Below, piece by piece: positions 28,954-38,199 of a DNA stretch of 64,000 bases. The DNA comes from Loktanella sp. M215. Lineage in GTDB: Bacteria > Pseudomonadota > Alphaproteobacteria > Rhodobacterales > Rhodobacteraceae. The stretch lies in the NCBI RefSeq assembly GCF_021735925.1, contig NZ_WMEA01000004.1, forward strand, positions 392,183-456,182. Reading direction: 5' to 3'. The notes beneath the pieces were generated by a model that saw nothing but the letters and a program-made list of their open reading frames with translations, did no database searches and was not told the DNA's origin. The first letter of the stretch is position 1. Every line of letters begins with the position of its first letter. A program made the translations under genes and the position numbers.

Positions 28954-29974
28954 GACGTTGTTTGGCGAAGGTGGTGTTCAGGGGCTTGACGACGCGGCAC
29001 ATCGGCACCGCAAAGCGTTGTTCCTTGACCTTGTTGGTCCGGGCCGCACTGACGATCTGACCCTACAAACAGTTGCCGCCATAGATGCACTTCTGCGAGA
29101 ACCGGGACGGATCGTCCTGCAGAATGCGTTTGAACGTATTTTGACACGGAGTGTTTGCGACTGGGTGGGCGCGCCGCTGACCGATGCGGAAATTCCCGCG
29201 CACAGCCGGATGCTGTCGCATCTCTTCGAACATGCGGGTACTGTCGATCATCGCCAGCTTCTTGCACGGCGGGCGCGCAAACGCGCGGACCGCTGGGCTG
29301 CGGAAAGGATTGCTGACGCCCGGTCTGGCGGAGCAGCGACACGGACCGGATCGGTCGTTGACCGAATTGCTCAGTGGCGTGATCTGGAGGGCAATTTGCT
29401 CGATGAGCATGTCGCAGCAGTCGAATTAATCAATGTGCTCCGGCCCTTCGTGGCCGTCTCGGCTTTTCTGACTTTTGTCGCTGTGGCACTCGCCACCCGC
29501 CCGCTGGAAGTTTCGGCTTTGCGTCTCGACCCTGCATACACCCTATTGTTTGTTCAGGAAGTCCGGCGGACTGCTCCGTTCTTTCCGCTCCTCGCGGCAC
29601 GGGCGCGTGCTCGGACGCAATGGCGCAAACATGACATCGCAGCAAATGGGCTCGTTGCATTGGACATCTGGGGCACCAACCGGGATTACAAGGTGTGGGA
29701 TGATCCTGACATCTTTCGCCCAGACCGCTTCAGGACATGGTCCGGTGATCCCTTTACGATGATCCCGCAAGGGGGCGGCGACCATGCGGCCAATCACCGA
29801 TGCCCCGGCGAATGGGTCACGCAAGATCTGATGGTTGCGGCAACGCGCATTCTGATTGAGCGAATTGATTGGCGGACACTACCAGATCAAAATCTTGACC
29901 TCGATATGTACAGACTGCCCGCCCTTCCCAAAGATAACGTTATTATTGAGATTCCTAAGAGATCACACCCATAA

Positions 29975-30563
29975 ATAAGTACCTGCGGCACTTTCCAATA
30001 ACATGCCCGTCTCAAAGACAGTATTGCGGCAGAGTGAAGAGGCTGCACGATACGTGTTCGACCGGTGAAGCGTCGCCAGCCAACTCGCGTCGAGTTACGC
30101 AGGCTCAGAACGGTCCGTCGTGATGTGGACTGAGTTTCCGCCCAGACCTTCAATGTGCGTGCGGGGTGCCGATAATGCCTGATAGCGTTTTCACTGGGGC
30201 ACCTTTTTTAACGACGTCAACCATCCGGATGTAGCTGGCAAATCGTACGAAATCGTACATCCTATTGTTTTAGGAATCTGTTTTGTCAGGATGCCGACAG
30301 GAGCATCTGCAAAAAGTTATCGGATCACCTAAGGTCTCGTACTTATATTGCATTACCCCGAAATTTGATATGCAGGTGCTCCGACCTCTTGCCCGACGAT
30401 CAATAGATCGAGGATCAAGGATTTCGGAGCCAAAGCGTCCCTATTTGATTTCTGGTAAAATTTTCAGGGACGGCTAGTGTACACCCAGTGGGCGTCACAT
30501 GGTCCGGGCGACGCCGAATAAACGGTCTTGCGTCCAGCGCTCTTTCAATCGGAGAGCGTATCT
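29975..30563. other. Intergenic region, about 590 bases
   Basis: No gene is supported. The region holds the dyad at 30245-30258 and becomes AT-rich toward the Crp-like gene. GGAGAG just before 30564 is that gene's ribosome site. Confidence 0.4.
30245..30258. promoter_or_regulatory. Dyad GTACGAAATCGTAC, possible operator
   Basis: A near-perfect 14-bp palindrome, 306 bases upstream of the Crp-like gene. It differs at one base from the perfect palindrome at 32386-32399, about 2 kb away. Two such sites close together suggest a shared regulator. Confidence 0.4.
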
Positions 30564-31313
30564 ATGGCAAAACGTCTGACCTGCCCCCCGGGACAAAATA
30601 ATCTTATCCATACTCTGCCCCGCGACGATCGCGCTTTGCTTGAGCCTCACCTCAAGCAGGTGATTTTGGAAAGAGGGTTCGTTTTGGAAGAGCCGGATCA
30701 GGCCATCGCTCTGGTCTACTTTCCGACGTCCGGCGTCGGCTCCACCGTTGCCTTTACGGACACTGGACGCCTGATCGAGGTCGGGCTGTTTGGCAACGAA
30801 GGGATGTCGGGAACGCCGGTCACGTTGCAGGCGTCTCACTCGCCCCATCAATCGTTCATGCAAGTTGCCGGCGAAGGATTCGCGATCGACGCCAGCACAT
30901 TGCGGACCCTTCTGGACCAGAACCCGACGCTACAGCGCCACCTGCTGCGTTACGTGCAGGTCATGATCACCCAGACATCGCAGACGGCCCTGTCGAACGG
31001 ACAGTCCAAGCTGGAGGAGCGGCTGGCACGGTGGCTCCTGATGTGTCATGACCGAACCAGAGGTGACATCATGGAACTGACGCATGAGTTCTTGTCGGTC
31101 ATGCTTGGTGTCCGCCGCGCGGGTGTGACAGTCGCAATCCATCTGCTTGAAGGCAAAGGGCTGATCCGCGCCAACCGTGGACAGATTATCATACTGGACC
31201 GGCATGAGCTGGAGGACCTCGCTCAAAGCGCCTATGGCACCTCGGAGGCCGAATATGCGCGGCTGATCGGGTTCTCGCCTGCCGAAAACGTGGAGAAGAC
31301 TGAACAGCGCTGA
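30564..31313 (+). CDS. Crp/Fnr-family transcription regulator
   Basis: 250 residues. The N-terminal cyclic-nucleotide-binding-like domain contains YFPTSGVGSTVAFTDTGRLIEVGLFGNEGMSG. It is followed by the dimer helix and a C-terminal winged helix with LTHEFLSVMLGVRRAGVTVAIHLLEGKGLI. No FNR-type cysteine cluster is present at the N terminus, and the cAMP arginine pattern is not obvious, so the effector is unknown. ATG 30564 is supported by GGAGAG 10 nt upstream. Divergent and convergent small regulators surround it. Confidence 0.87.
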   Translation: MAKRLTCPPGQNNLIHTLPRDDRALLEPHLKQVILERGFVLEEPDQAIALVYFPTSGVGSTVAFTDTGRLIEVGLFGNEGMSGTPVTLQASHSPHQSFMQVAGEGFAIDASTLRTLLDQNPTLQRHLLRYVQVMITQTSQTALSNGQSKLEERLARWLLMCHDRTRGDIMELTHEFLSVMLGVRRAGVTVAIHLLEGKGLIRANRGQIIILDRHELEDLAQSAYGTSEAEYARLIGFSPAENVEKTEQR

Positions 31314-31315
31314 TC

Positions 31316-31705
31316 TCAAGAGCCATCTGACACAGAACCCCGCGACGGGCCGCTGAAAAGGTTATGAACAATGCTGCCAACACGGCCCACGACTCTTGGC
31401 GCGATTTGCGGCTTCAGAATAAGCGGGACATGCCGGAATTCCGGCAAGATCTCCTCTCTTTCGTAACTCGTAAAAAATACGAAGGGAATACCAAGAGCGT
31501 TCAGTCGGCGTGCTGCGTCATAACTGAGTCCGTCCGCAAGTTCGACGTTTAGGAGAGCCAGATCGAACTCTACTTGCCCGATGAGATGTAAGGTTTCGGC
31601 AAGCGACGACGCTACCCCCGCAATCTGCAGGCCTTGGCGGATCAATTCACAAGTGACATCCGCGGCCACAATAATATCGTCTTCGGCCAAAAGAATTCGG
31701 TACAT
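31316..31705 (-). CDS. Single-domain receiver protein lacking the phospho-acceptor aspartate
   Basis: 129 residues of CheY-like fold: acidic cluster AEDD (8-10), beta-3 segment DLALLNVELADG, threonine 79 in FFTSY and lysine 98 in LKPQ. The position normally held by the phosphorylated Asp is Asn53. All other hallmarks are kept, so it is a pseudo-receiver that cannot be phosphorylated in the normal way. It ends 3 nt from the end of the Crp-like gene (convergent). The nearest kinase gene is 20 kb away. Confidence 0.8.
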   Translation of the reverse strand: MYRILLAEDDIIVAADVTCELIRQGLQIAGVASSLAETLHLIGQVEFDLALLNVELADGLSYDAARRLNALGIPFVFFTSYEREEILPEFRHVPLILKPQIAPRVVGRVGSIVHNLFSGPSRGSVSDGS

Positions 31706-31751
31706 CGCGTTTTGGTCTTAATTATTGATTGCCATGGGGGACCCGCGCACC

Positions 31752-31985
31752 TTACGATCGTCGTTTTTCAAGATGAGTCAGCCCATTGGTGATAATGCCA
31801 AGAGGTATACCGGACGCCCGGCTCATTTCGTCGGCGGTGAGGCCCAGATCGACAAACGTTACCAAAATCTTGCCTAAAAATGCTTCGCATTCCGAACGCG
31901 AACTCATCTCGAAAAGATCAAGGGTCACCGGGCGCTTCTCGTGCGCGGGCAAAGCATGAGCGCAAGGCACATCGAAGTTCATCAT
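31752..31985 (-). CDS. Small helix-turn-helix-like protein
   Basis: 77 residues. The C-terminal half LTADEMSRASGIPLGIITNG has helix-turn-helix spacing. The ribosome site GGAGT lies 8 nt before the ATG pair. It sits 46 nt upstream of the pseudo-receiver on the same strand, so the two could share a transcript. Family not recognised. Confidence 0.55.
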   Translation of the reverse strand: MMNFDVPCAHALPAHEKRPVTLDLFEMSSRSECEAFLGKILVTFVDLGLTADEMSRASGIPLGIITNGLTHLEKRRS

Positions 31986-32081
31986 CTTGTTACTCCGAGC
32001 TTACAAAGCTTTTCTGACTAACGAGCCGCAACAAGGGAGCACGCAGTCCAGCAGATTATCGTTGTCACGTAGCTGCAAGCG

Positions 32082-32285
32082 TCAGTCGCTGATCATTGAG
32101 AAAAAGCGGGAGCGAATGAACGCCTGCGCTGCAGCCACCACATCAACCGTATCGCTCACCGCAGACCGTCCTGGGGACATACCCGCTTTTCGAACGCCCT
32201 GAAAATCACACTGGCTGAAGTCACCCTCTGGGCTGACGCCGCGGACAGACAGTGAAAAATTCAAAACTCTCTGATCATCAACCAT
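32082..32285 (-). CDS. Possible small protein of unknown function
   Basis: 67 codons from an ATG with GGGGG 8 nt upstream. The C-terminal part DTVDVVAAAQAFIRSRFFSM could form a helix. No motif recognised. It could be a chance frame, but its orientation and spacing fit the two small genes downstream. Confidence 0.35.
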   Translation of the reverse strand: MVDDQRVLNFSLSVRGVSPEGDFSQCDFQGVRKAGMSPGRSAVSDTVDVVAAAQAFIRSRFFSMISD

Positions 32286-32876
32286 ATCAATACCCCCATC
32301 TCAAAGGATTGTCTTTGGCAGAGCAGCTGTTTCAGCATGTGAACGTATAGGGATTAACATATCGGCTGACTTTGTGTCAACGTCAGTACGAATTCGTACC
32401 AAGATTGGTATCGCTGATTAAATGAAGTCAGCATAATTATATATATACTTTAAGGTTTAGCTCAAAAAATAGGATTATTCCAAAAAGTTGGCCAAGTCCT
32501 TATTATCTCGCCGTCTCGGTCCGGAAGCCTGAGATTCCCGTGGCGCATGGCCTTTTCAATGGGTTTTGCAGGACAAGAGCCATGTAGGTGTTATGGCCCT
32601 TTCCCGTCGTGGGGCTGCAATTAACTGGTTTGGGGATGACAAATGAGGCTATCACTGGCCAGATGTCTGCCACTTCACGTCCAAAGGGTCTATTTGATGG
32701 AGTTTGGTTCAGTATTGACATCACTGCTCCGGACACGTCGTTTCATATTGGCGGATTATAGCTCAGTTCGAAACCGTACATTTGGGAACCAGACCCTCCT
32801 TTATAAATTTGGTTCTTCGAGTGCGACGCCATGCGAGCGCACTTCACTATCGGCAACGCTAAAGGAGGAATGACCG
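32286..32876. other. Intergenic region with palindromes, about 590 bases
   Basis: Apart from the dyads at 32386-32410, it holds an AT-rich block (32415-32485) and the strong ribosome site AAAGGAGG before 32877. A minus-strand frame at 32503-32736 has no convincing protein features. Confidence 0.4.
32386..32410. promoter_or_regulatory. Two overlapping palindromes, probable operator
   Basis: GTACGAATTCGTAC (32386-32399) is a perfect 14-bp palindrome. It overlaps TACCAAGATTGGTA (32397-32410), a perfect 6-bp inverted repeat with a 2-nt spacer. It lies 101 bases upstream of the small gene starting at 32285 and 467 bases before the BON gene. A near copy of the first palindrome is at 30245. Confidence 0.5.
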
Positions 32877-33608
32877 ATGCCTGATCGTTATGGAAATCAA
32901 TCCGGGCGGACCCGCAGCCGCAATGAGGGCCGCGACGGTCCTGCATATGGACCGGATCGCGGCGAGAACGAACATCGCAATATGCAAGGCGGGTCCGGCA
33001 CCTATACAGACGGCTCCGGAACCTCCGATCGTGATGAGGGTCACGTCAGCGGTCCCGAATGGATTGGCAACATCGGCGACATGCAACGCAGCCGCTACGC
33101 CGATCGTGACGACAATAGCCAGAGGAAATTTGATCCGCAGTCGGACCGTGGCTATCGGGGTCGACCCGGGCGCGATGACGACCCCGACTATTACCGTAGT
33201 ACCCCCCCCCGCGGCAGGGGTTACGACCGTTCCGATAAAAGGTCTGATCGTGAATTTATGGACCGGGCCTCGGACGAGGTCTCATCCTGGTTCGGGGATG
33301 ATGATGCAGAACGCCGACGCGAGGCGGATCATCGCGGGCGCGGCCCGAAAGGCTATCAGCGTTCCGACACACGGATCGAGGAGGATATCAACGACCGCCT
33401 GACGGAAGATCCGGATATTGACCCATCGGACATTGAGATCAAGGTCGACGCTGGAGAGGTCACACTCGACGGTACCGTCGACTCAAAACGCGCCAAGCGC
33501 CATGCTGAGGATTGCTGCGACAGCGTGTCCGGCGTGAAACATGTTCAAAACAACCTGCGTGTCAAAGACAAAAACGCGGAAGGCGCCACACCCTCGACGG
33601 GGCTCTGA
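32877..33608 (+). CDS. SWFGD/BON-domain stress protein
   Basis: 243 residues. The first 120 are hydrophilic, rich in G, R, D, S and Y, and probably disordered. The conserved stretch SSWFGDDDAERRREADHRGRGPKGY follows, then a BON domain (about 165-232) with DIEIKVDAGEVTLDGTVD and VSGVKHVQNNLRV. BON domains bind phospholipid or partner proteins; such SWFGD-BON proteins are frequent in stress islands of alphaproteobacteria. There is no signal peptide. The ribosome site is AAAGGAGG. Confidence 0.85.
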   Translation: MPDRYGNQSGRTRSRNEGRDGPAYGPDRGENEHRNMQGGSGTYTDGSGTSDRDEGHVSGPEWIGNIGDMQRSRYADRDDNSQRKFDPQSDRGYRGRPGRDDDPDYYRSTPPRGRGYDRSDKRSDREFMDRASDEVSSWFGDDDAERRREADHRGRGPKGYQRSDTRIEEDINDRLTEDPDIDPSDIEIKVDAGEVTLDGTVDSKRAKRHAEDCCDSVSGVKHVQNNLRVKDKNAEGATPSTGL

Positions 33609-33741
33609 TCACGTATAAATCCGCTTAGCTCGCCGCCCACCGCCGGACGGCGGGCGGCACTTGAGACGACAGGCATCGGCATCAGCCCCGGCACTGCCGA
33701 AGTCGTGCTTTGTCTCAATCGTCCGACGACAGGAAGAAACG

Positions 33742-34908
33742 ATGGTTGATATCCTCTGTCTGAATGTTGGCTCCTCAAGCCTGTCGTTTGTCGCATTCAG
33801 CGAAACATCCGCAGGATTGACGCAATTGGCCGACGGGGGTGTCGATCTGTCCCGTGAGGCGTCCCTACAGATAAACGTCGAAGACAAATCTGGCATGAAG
33901 TTCATCGTCCCCGATCCGTCTGACTTTGACGACGCCGTACTCGGGATCATTGATAAACTGAAGTCGGCGGCTGTTTTGGGATCAGGCTACGTCGTCTCGC
34001 ATCGCGTCGTTCACGGGGGCAACCGAACATGTGCGGCAGAATGGCTGACGCCAGATCTCGCACAGCAACTCGATCTGCTGACGCCGCTCGCTCCTCTCCA
34101 CCAACGTAAGGCTCTGGGACCGGCCCAGACCATTGCAAAGCAACACCCCCATACACCGCAGGTTGCGGTCTATGATTCCAGCTTTCATGCCACCCTGCCC
34201 GACCTTGCCCGTGCTCTTCCCCTGCCGGATGCGCCCGCTCTTCAGGGCATCCGCCGGTTCGGGTTTCACGGGCTGTCCTATGCCTGGGTTGCACGGTACA
34301 TGGCTGAGGTCGCTCCGTCCCGCAGGCGCATTGTGGCACTGCACCTCTCCGGAGGCTGCAGCGCCTGCGCGATGAAAGACGGTCGCAGCATCGACACAAC
34401 AATGGGCGCAACCCCACTTGACGGACCTATGATGGGAACACGTTCGGGCGCTGTGGACCCCGGGCTCGTGCTTTATCTTCTGCAGGCCCGCAATCTCACC
34501 CCCGACGATGTGGCACACATGCTGTGGCACGAGAGCGGACTGAAAGGCGTGTCCGGCATCAGCAACGATCTGCGCGATCTGTTGCCTTCCGACGACCCTC
34601 GCGCCGAACGTGCCACCGGTCTGTTCTGCCGAAAAGTTGCGAAAGCCGTGGCCGAAATGACGGTGAGCCTGGGGGCGCTCGATGCACTGGTATTTACCGG
34701 CGGGATCGGTGCCGAGCAGCCCCGGATTCGCGAAAGAATATGCGCAGACCTGGCCGTCTTCGGGATCCAGCTGGTGCCGGAAGCCAATGAGGCTTGCGCA
34801 GAACTGCTGACAGCCCCGGATGCCTTCATTGAGGTGCGCGCCGTCGCCTCTCAGGAAGAATTGATCATGGCTCAGGAGACCCAGAACCTGATGCGGAGCG
34901 CCCGATGA
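33742..34908 (+). CDS. ackA: Acetate kinase
   Basis: 388 residues of the acetokinase family: N-terminal [17 protein letters not shown], the FDSSFH-type segment [42 protein letters not shown], and VFTGGIG. It interconverts acetyl phosphate plus ADP with acetate plus ATP. The ATG at 33742 has AGGAAGAA upstream. Its stop overlaps the start of phosphoketolase by 4 nt, which makes acetyl phosphate, so the two form a compact ATP-yielding branch. Slightly divergent (GGCSACA in place of GNGxSxx) but the key residues are present. Confidence 0.88.
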   Translation: MVDILCLNVGSSSLSFVAFSETSAGLTQLADGGVDLSREASLQINVEDKSGMKFIVPDPSDFDDAVLGIIDKLKSAAVLGSGYVVSHRVVHGGNRTCAAEWLTPDLAQQLDLLTPLAPLHQRKALGPAQTIAKQHPHTPQVAVYDSSFHATLPDLARALPLPDAPALQGIRRFGFHGLSYAWVARYMAEVAPSRRRIVALHLSGGCSACAMKDGRSIDTTMGATPLDGPMMGTRSGAVDPGLVLYLLQARNLTPDDVAHMLWHESGLKGVSGISNDLRDLLPSDDPRAERATGLFCRKVAKAVAEMTVSLGALDALVFTGGIGAEQPRIRERICADLAVFGIQLVPEANEACAELLTAPDAFIEVRAVASQEELIMAQETQNLMRSAR

Positions 34909-37214
34909 CCGACATGCTCAAGCGCATTGATGCCTGGTGGCGCGCCGCGAATTACCTCGCGGCTGCCCAGATTTACCTGATGGACAATCCTCTCCTGAAC
35001 CGCCCGCTTGAGCGCGATGACATCAAGCCCCGACTCTTGGGGCACTGGGGTACGTCGCCCGGTCTGAACTTCGTGCAAGCACATCTGAACCGAATCATCA
35101 TAGATCGCGATCTGGACATGCTGTTCATCGTAGGGCCCGGCCACGGTGCTCCTGCCGTCCTGGCCAATGCGTGGCTCGATGGCAGCTATTCCGAAACTTA
35201 CCCCGATGTAGGACAGGACGAAACCGGTCTGCGCCTTCTGTTTCGTCAGTTCTCTTTTCCCGGAGGCGTACCCAGTCACGCGGCCCCTCCCACGCCCGGC
35301 TCAATCCACGAGGGCGGTGAACTTGGCTATGCCCTGGCGCACGCCATCGGGGCCGCCCTCGACAATCCGGACCTCACCGTGGCCTGCGTCATCGGCGATG
35401 GCGAAGCGGAAACAGCGGCCATGGCAACGAGTTGGCAATCACATCGCTTCCTGCTTCCGGGGCGTGATGGCGCGGTTTTACCCATATTGCATCTGAACGG
35501 CTACCGCATCGCCGCACCGACCGTGATGGGACGGATGACCAATGCGGATCTCTGCGCCATGTTTACTGGTTTGGGCTGGGCACCTTGTATCGTCTCTGGC
35601 GACGATCCTGACGTCATGCATCGTTTCATGGCTGAAACACTCGACCGCGTGTGTGACGTGCACGCTGCCATCCGTGCCGGCAAAGCGGAACGCTGGCCCA
35701 TGATCGTGTTGCGTAGCCCGAAAGGCTGGACGGGTCCCGACGTGGTGGACGGTTTGCAGGTCGAAGGCACATTCCGCGCCCATCAAGTACCGCTGACCGA
35801 GGTCCGCGAGAATGAGGCGCATCGGGTTCAACTCGCAGACTGGCTGCAAAGTTACGATCCGGCGGCTCTGTTCCCCGACGGCCGTCCCAATGCCGACATC
35901 CGTGCGTTGGCGCCCCGCGGTCCGCACCGGATCGGGGCCAATCCACACGCCAACGGTGGCCGCCTGCTGCGTTCGCTTGACCTGCCGGACCCTGCGTCTC
36001 AGGCACTCACCTTGGACGCGCCCGGCGGGACGACGGCGAGTGCGACGCATCAGCTGGGAAAATGGCTGGCCGACGTCATGCGCCGCAATCCCCACAATTT
36101 CCGCCTCTTCGGTCCGGACGAGACCCAATCCAACAAGCTCGACCCGGTGTTCCAGGTGACGGCCCGGAAGGCTACGGGAGAGGTGAAGCCTTCGGATGTC
36201 GACGTGACCGCGGATGGCCGGGTCATGGAAGTGCTGAGCGAACATCTCTGCGAAGGGTGGCTGGAAGGCTACCTGCTGACAGGACGGCACGGGCTGTTCA
36301 ACAGCTACGAGGCCTTTATCCATATCGTCTCATCCATGGTGAACCAGCATATCAAATGGCTGCGCAGCGCCAGGGAGGTCCCATGGCGCGCACCCATCGC
36401 TTCACTAAATTACCTGCTGACGAGCCATGTCTGGCGGCAGGATCACAACGGATTCAGCCATCAGGACCCCGGGTTTCTTGACCACCTCGCGACCAAAGGG
36501 GCGGACCTTGTCACTCTTTGGCTCCCGCCGGACGCAAATACGTTTCTGCACGTCGCCGACACCGCCCTGCGAAGCCGCAATCGGGTCAATGTCATCGTCG
36601 CAGGTAAGCAAGTCGAGCCGCAGTGGCTGGACATTGCCTCGGCCCGAGACCATGTCGCGGCCGGTTTCGGGGTATGGGCGTGGGCCGCGAATGATAACGA
36701 TCCCGAGGTCGTATTGGCGGCCGCCGGCGATGTGCCAACCCTCGAGATGCTGGCTGCCGTGCATATTCTGCGCGATTACCTACCCGACCTGCGGCTGCGT
36801 GTTGTCAATGTCGTAGCTTTGATGGCGCTGCAACCCTCACCCCTTAATCCGGACGGGGCACCGGACGCGCAGTTTGATGGCTGCTTTACGACCGACAGGC
36901 CGGTCATTTTCGCCTTCCATGGCTATCCGGGTCTGATCCACGAATTGACCTACCGCCGCACCGGGCACGCCAATTTCCATGTTCATGGCTACGCCGAGAA
37001 AGGTTCGACAACGACGCCATTCGACATGACCGTCCTGAATGGTATCGACCGCTTTACGCTGGCCCTTGATGCGGTGACCCGAAGTGGCCGCGAAGGGTCG
37101 GAGGTAGAGCGTTTGCGCTATTACTGTCACGGCTGCCTTGCAGCTCACCACGTCTATATCCGTGCGCATGGCGAAGACCTGCCAGCCATTGTTGATTGGC
37201 GCTGGAGGGTCTGA
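34905..37214 (+). CDS. Phosphoketolase (XFP family)
   Basis: 769 residues. Thiamine diphosphate enzyme splitting xylulose-5-phosphate (or fructose-6-phosphate) into acetyl phosphate and a shorter sugar phosphate. Visible motifs: [55 protein letters not shown], and [16 protein letters not shown]. Length is normal for the family. With ackA it bypasses pyruvate and makes ATP from sugar phosphate without CO2 loss. It is the second gene of the pair and is followed by an EcfG-type promoter for the next genes. Confidence 0.93.
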   Translation: MTDMLKRIDAWWRAANYLAAAQIYLMDNPLLNRPLERDDIKPRLLGHWGTSPGLNFVQAHLNRIIIDRDLDMLFIVGPGHGAPAVLANAWLDGSYSETYPDVGQDETGLRLLFRQFSFPGGVPSHAAPPTPGSIHEGGELGYALAHAIGAALDNPDLTVACVIGDGEAETAAMATSWQSHRFLLPGRDGAVLPILHLNGYRIAAPTVMGRMTNADLCAMFTGLGWAPCIVSGDDPDVMHRFMAETLDRVCDVHAAIRAGKAERWPMIVLRSPKGWTGPDVVDGLQVEGTFRAHQVPLTEVRENEAHRVQLADWLQSYDPAALFPDGRPNADIRALAPRGPHRIGANPHANGGRLLRSLDLPDPASQALTLDAPGGTTASATHQLGKWLADVMRRNPHNFRLFGPDETQSNKLDPVFQVTARKATGEVKPSDVDVTADGRVMEVLSEHLCEGWLEGYLLTGRHGLFNSYEAFIHIVSSMVNQHIKWLRSAREVPWRAPIASLNYLLTSHVWRQDHNGFSHQDPGFLDHLATKGADLVTLWLPPDANTFLHVADTALRSRNRVNVIVAGKQVEPQWLDIASARDHVAAGFGVWAWAANDNDPEVVLAAAGDVPTLEMLAAVHILRDYLPDLRLRVVNVVALMALQPSPLNPDGAPDAQFDGCFTTDRPVIFAFHGYPGLIHELTYRRTGHANFHVHGYAEKGSTTTPFDMTVLNGIDRFTLALDAVTRSGREGSEVERLRYYCHGCLAAHHVYIRAHGEDLPAIVDWRWRV

Positions 37215-37296
37215 ACCAGATCTTCCTTTGGCCCAGCCGTACGAAAGGGCAAGGCTGACCCGTTCCGACGCCTGCTTTGGCTGCGCTTGATGCTTC

Positions 37297-37322
37297 GGAA
37301 CAATTAGCCGCATTACCTCGTT
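37297..37322 (+). promoter_or_regulatory. EcfG-type promoter for the DUF3008 gene
   Basis: GGAAC and CGTT separated by 17 nt, 58 nt before the start codon at 37380. It matches the general stress sigma factor consensus of alphaproteobacteria exactly. Confidence 0.7.
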
Positions 37323-37379
37323 ACTAAAACGTTTCAGCGCCGTCATCCCGGCGGTGCCCGTACCGGGAGGGTACGCAGA

Positions 37380-37565
37380 ATGCCTGCCAAATCCAAAGCA
37401 CAACAAAAGGCTGCCGGTGCAGCCCTCTCCGCAAAGCGCGGCGATACGAATGTCAGCGACCTGGAAGGCGCTGCAAAGGACATTTACGACTCAATGACGG
37501 AAGAAGAACTGAAGGACTTTGCGGAAACATCGCGCAAAGGGAAACCTGAGCACAGCTCCGATTGA
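37380..37565 (+). CDS. DUF3008-family small basic protein
   Basis: 61 residues beginning MPAKSKAQQKAAGAALSAKR, the signature of DUF3008 proteins, followed by DLEGAAKDIYDSMTEEELKD. The N-terminal Lys/Ala-rich part suggests nucleic-acid or membrane contact. Function unknown; homologues are commonly found with stress genes. GGGAGGG precedes the ATG and an EcfG-type promoter drives it. Confidence 0.8.
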   Translation: MPAKSKAQQKAAGAALSAKRGDTNVSDLEGAAKDIYDSMTEEELKDFAETSRKGKPEHSSD

Positions 37566-37634
37566 TCGCGACAGGTCAACCCGGCTTAACGCGTAAGATA
37601 ACTTTGTACAGTTCCGCACACACTCCTTGGGTGA

Positions 37635-37659
37635 GGAACCATTTTCTGCAAATCCCGTT
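37635..37659 (+). promoter_or_regulatory. EcfG-type promoter for the second PRC-barrel gene
   Basis: GGAAC-N16-CGTT, 120 nt upstream of the GTG at 37779. Exact match to the stress-promoter consensus. Confidence 0.65.
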
Positions 37660-37778
37660 GGACCCAGAGAAATGTGCGAATGGAGGAGCGGCCCGCTGAC
37701 GTCAATCCGAGGCTTTCGCAATCATGAATGTTTATCATGATTGACAGGACGTGAGGCTATAAAATCGTGGAGGTTCAG

Positions 37779-38075
37779 GTGGAATATTCAAAGTACACGC
37801 CTCTTTGCGCCCAGGAGGTTTATTCCCTGAAAATTGAAGGGGCCAGCGTCTATGGGCCTGATGACAGCAAGGTTGGTGACGTGTCTCACGTCAGACCAAC
37901 AGGACAACAGGCTCAGGTTATTATAAAAGTTGGCGGGTACAAAGGATTTGGTACAAAAGCAGTTGCCTTGAAACTTGCAGAATTGAATTTTATGCGCAGC
38001 ACGGATGGTGATATTATTGCAGTGACGCCTAGAACAGGCAGCGAATTAAAGCATCTCCCACTATATCAGGAATGA
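37779..38075 (+). CDS. PRC-barrel domain protein, paralogue of the one at 3684
   Basis: 98 residues, aligned over its whole length with the product at 3684-3980: EYSKYTPLCAQEVYS against DHSKHIPLRTDEISA, and ASVYGPDDSKVGDV against ANVYGPDDNHIGDV. I place the start at GTG 37779, after GGAGG with a 5-nt spacer, because this matches the paralogue's N terminus; a GTG at 37767 would bury the ribosome site. Base composition is more AT-rich than its neighbours. Confidence 0.8.
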   Translation: MEYSKYTPLCAQEVYSLKIEGASVYGPDDSKVGDVSHVRPTGQQAQVIIKVGGYKGFGTKAVALKLAELNFMRSTDGDIIAVTPRTGSELKHLPLYQE

Positions 38076-38199
38076 TGGGACATTGTGAATTTGCAGCTTT
38101 TCAGCAAGCAGGCCTTGACCTCACAAGGATGTCGCTTTTTCATTCCGCTCACTAGACAATTTTGAAGGATCAAAGAGCAGCAAATCTAAGGACGGAAAA

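Larger units (their letters stand above)
27337..29974 (+). pseudogene. CYP152-type cytochrome P450 (fatty acid peroxygenase family) split by an IS256 element
   Basis: The 5' piece (27337-27550) encodes DSTLHLRRDPYRFVGKTC and FFYDTTVFKRHGAAPGFLKK. The 3' piece resumes at 28962 with FGEGGVQGLDDAAHRHRKALF and runs through VELINVLRPFVAVS, the EVRR motif, and the haem-binding PQGGGDHAANHRCPGEWVTQDLM. Removing the element plus one 8-bp duplication restores one uninterrupted frame of about 408 codons, the usual length of CYP152 enzymes, which hydroxylate or decarboxylate fatty acids with H2O2. The disruption is the only lesion seen, so it is recent. A start upstream of 27337 in the same frame is possible. 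Confidence 0.85.

Noticed and set aside
27839..29974. A 711-codon plus-strand frame treated as one protein
   Set aside because: Its first ~370 codons are antisense to the IS256 transposase; only the part from 28962 is the P450 continuation.
32503..32736. Minus-strand 77-codon frame upstream of the BON gene
   Set aside because: No ribosome site of note, no domain pattern and no neighbour link; kept as noncoding.
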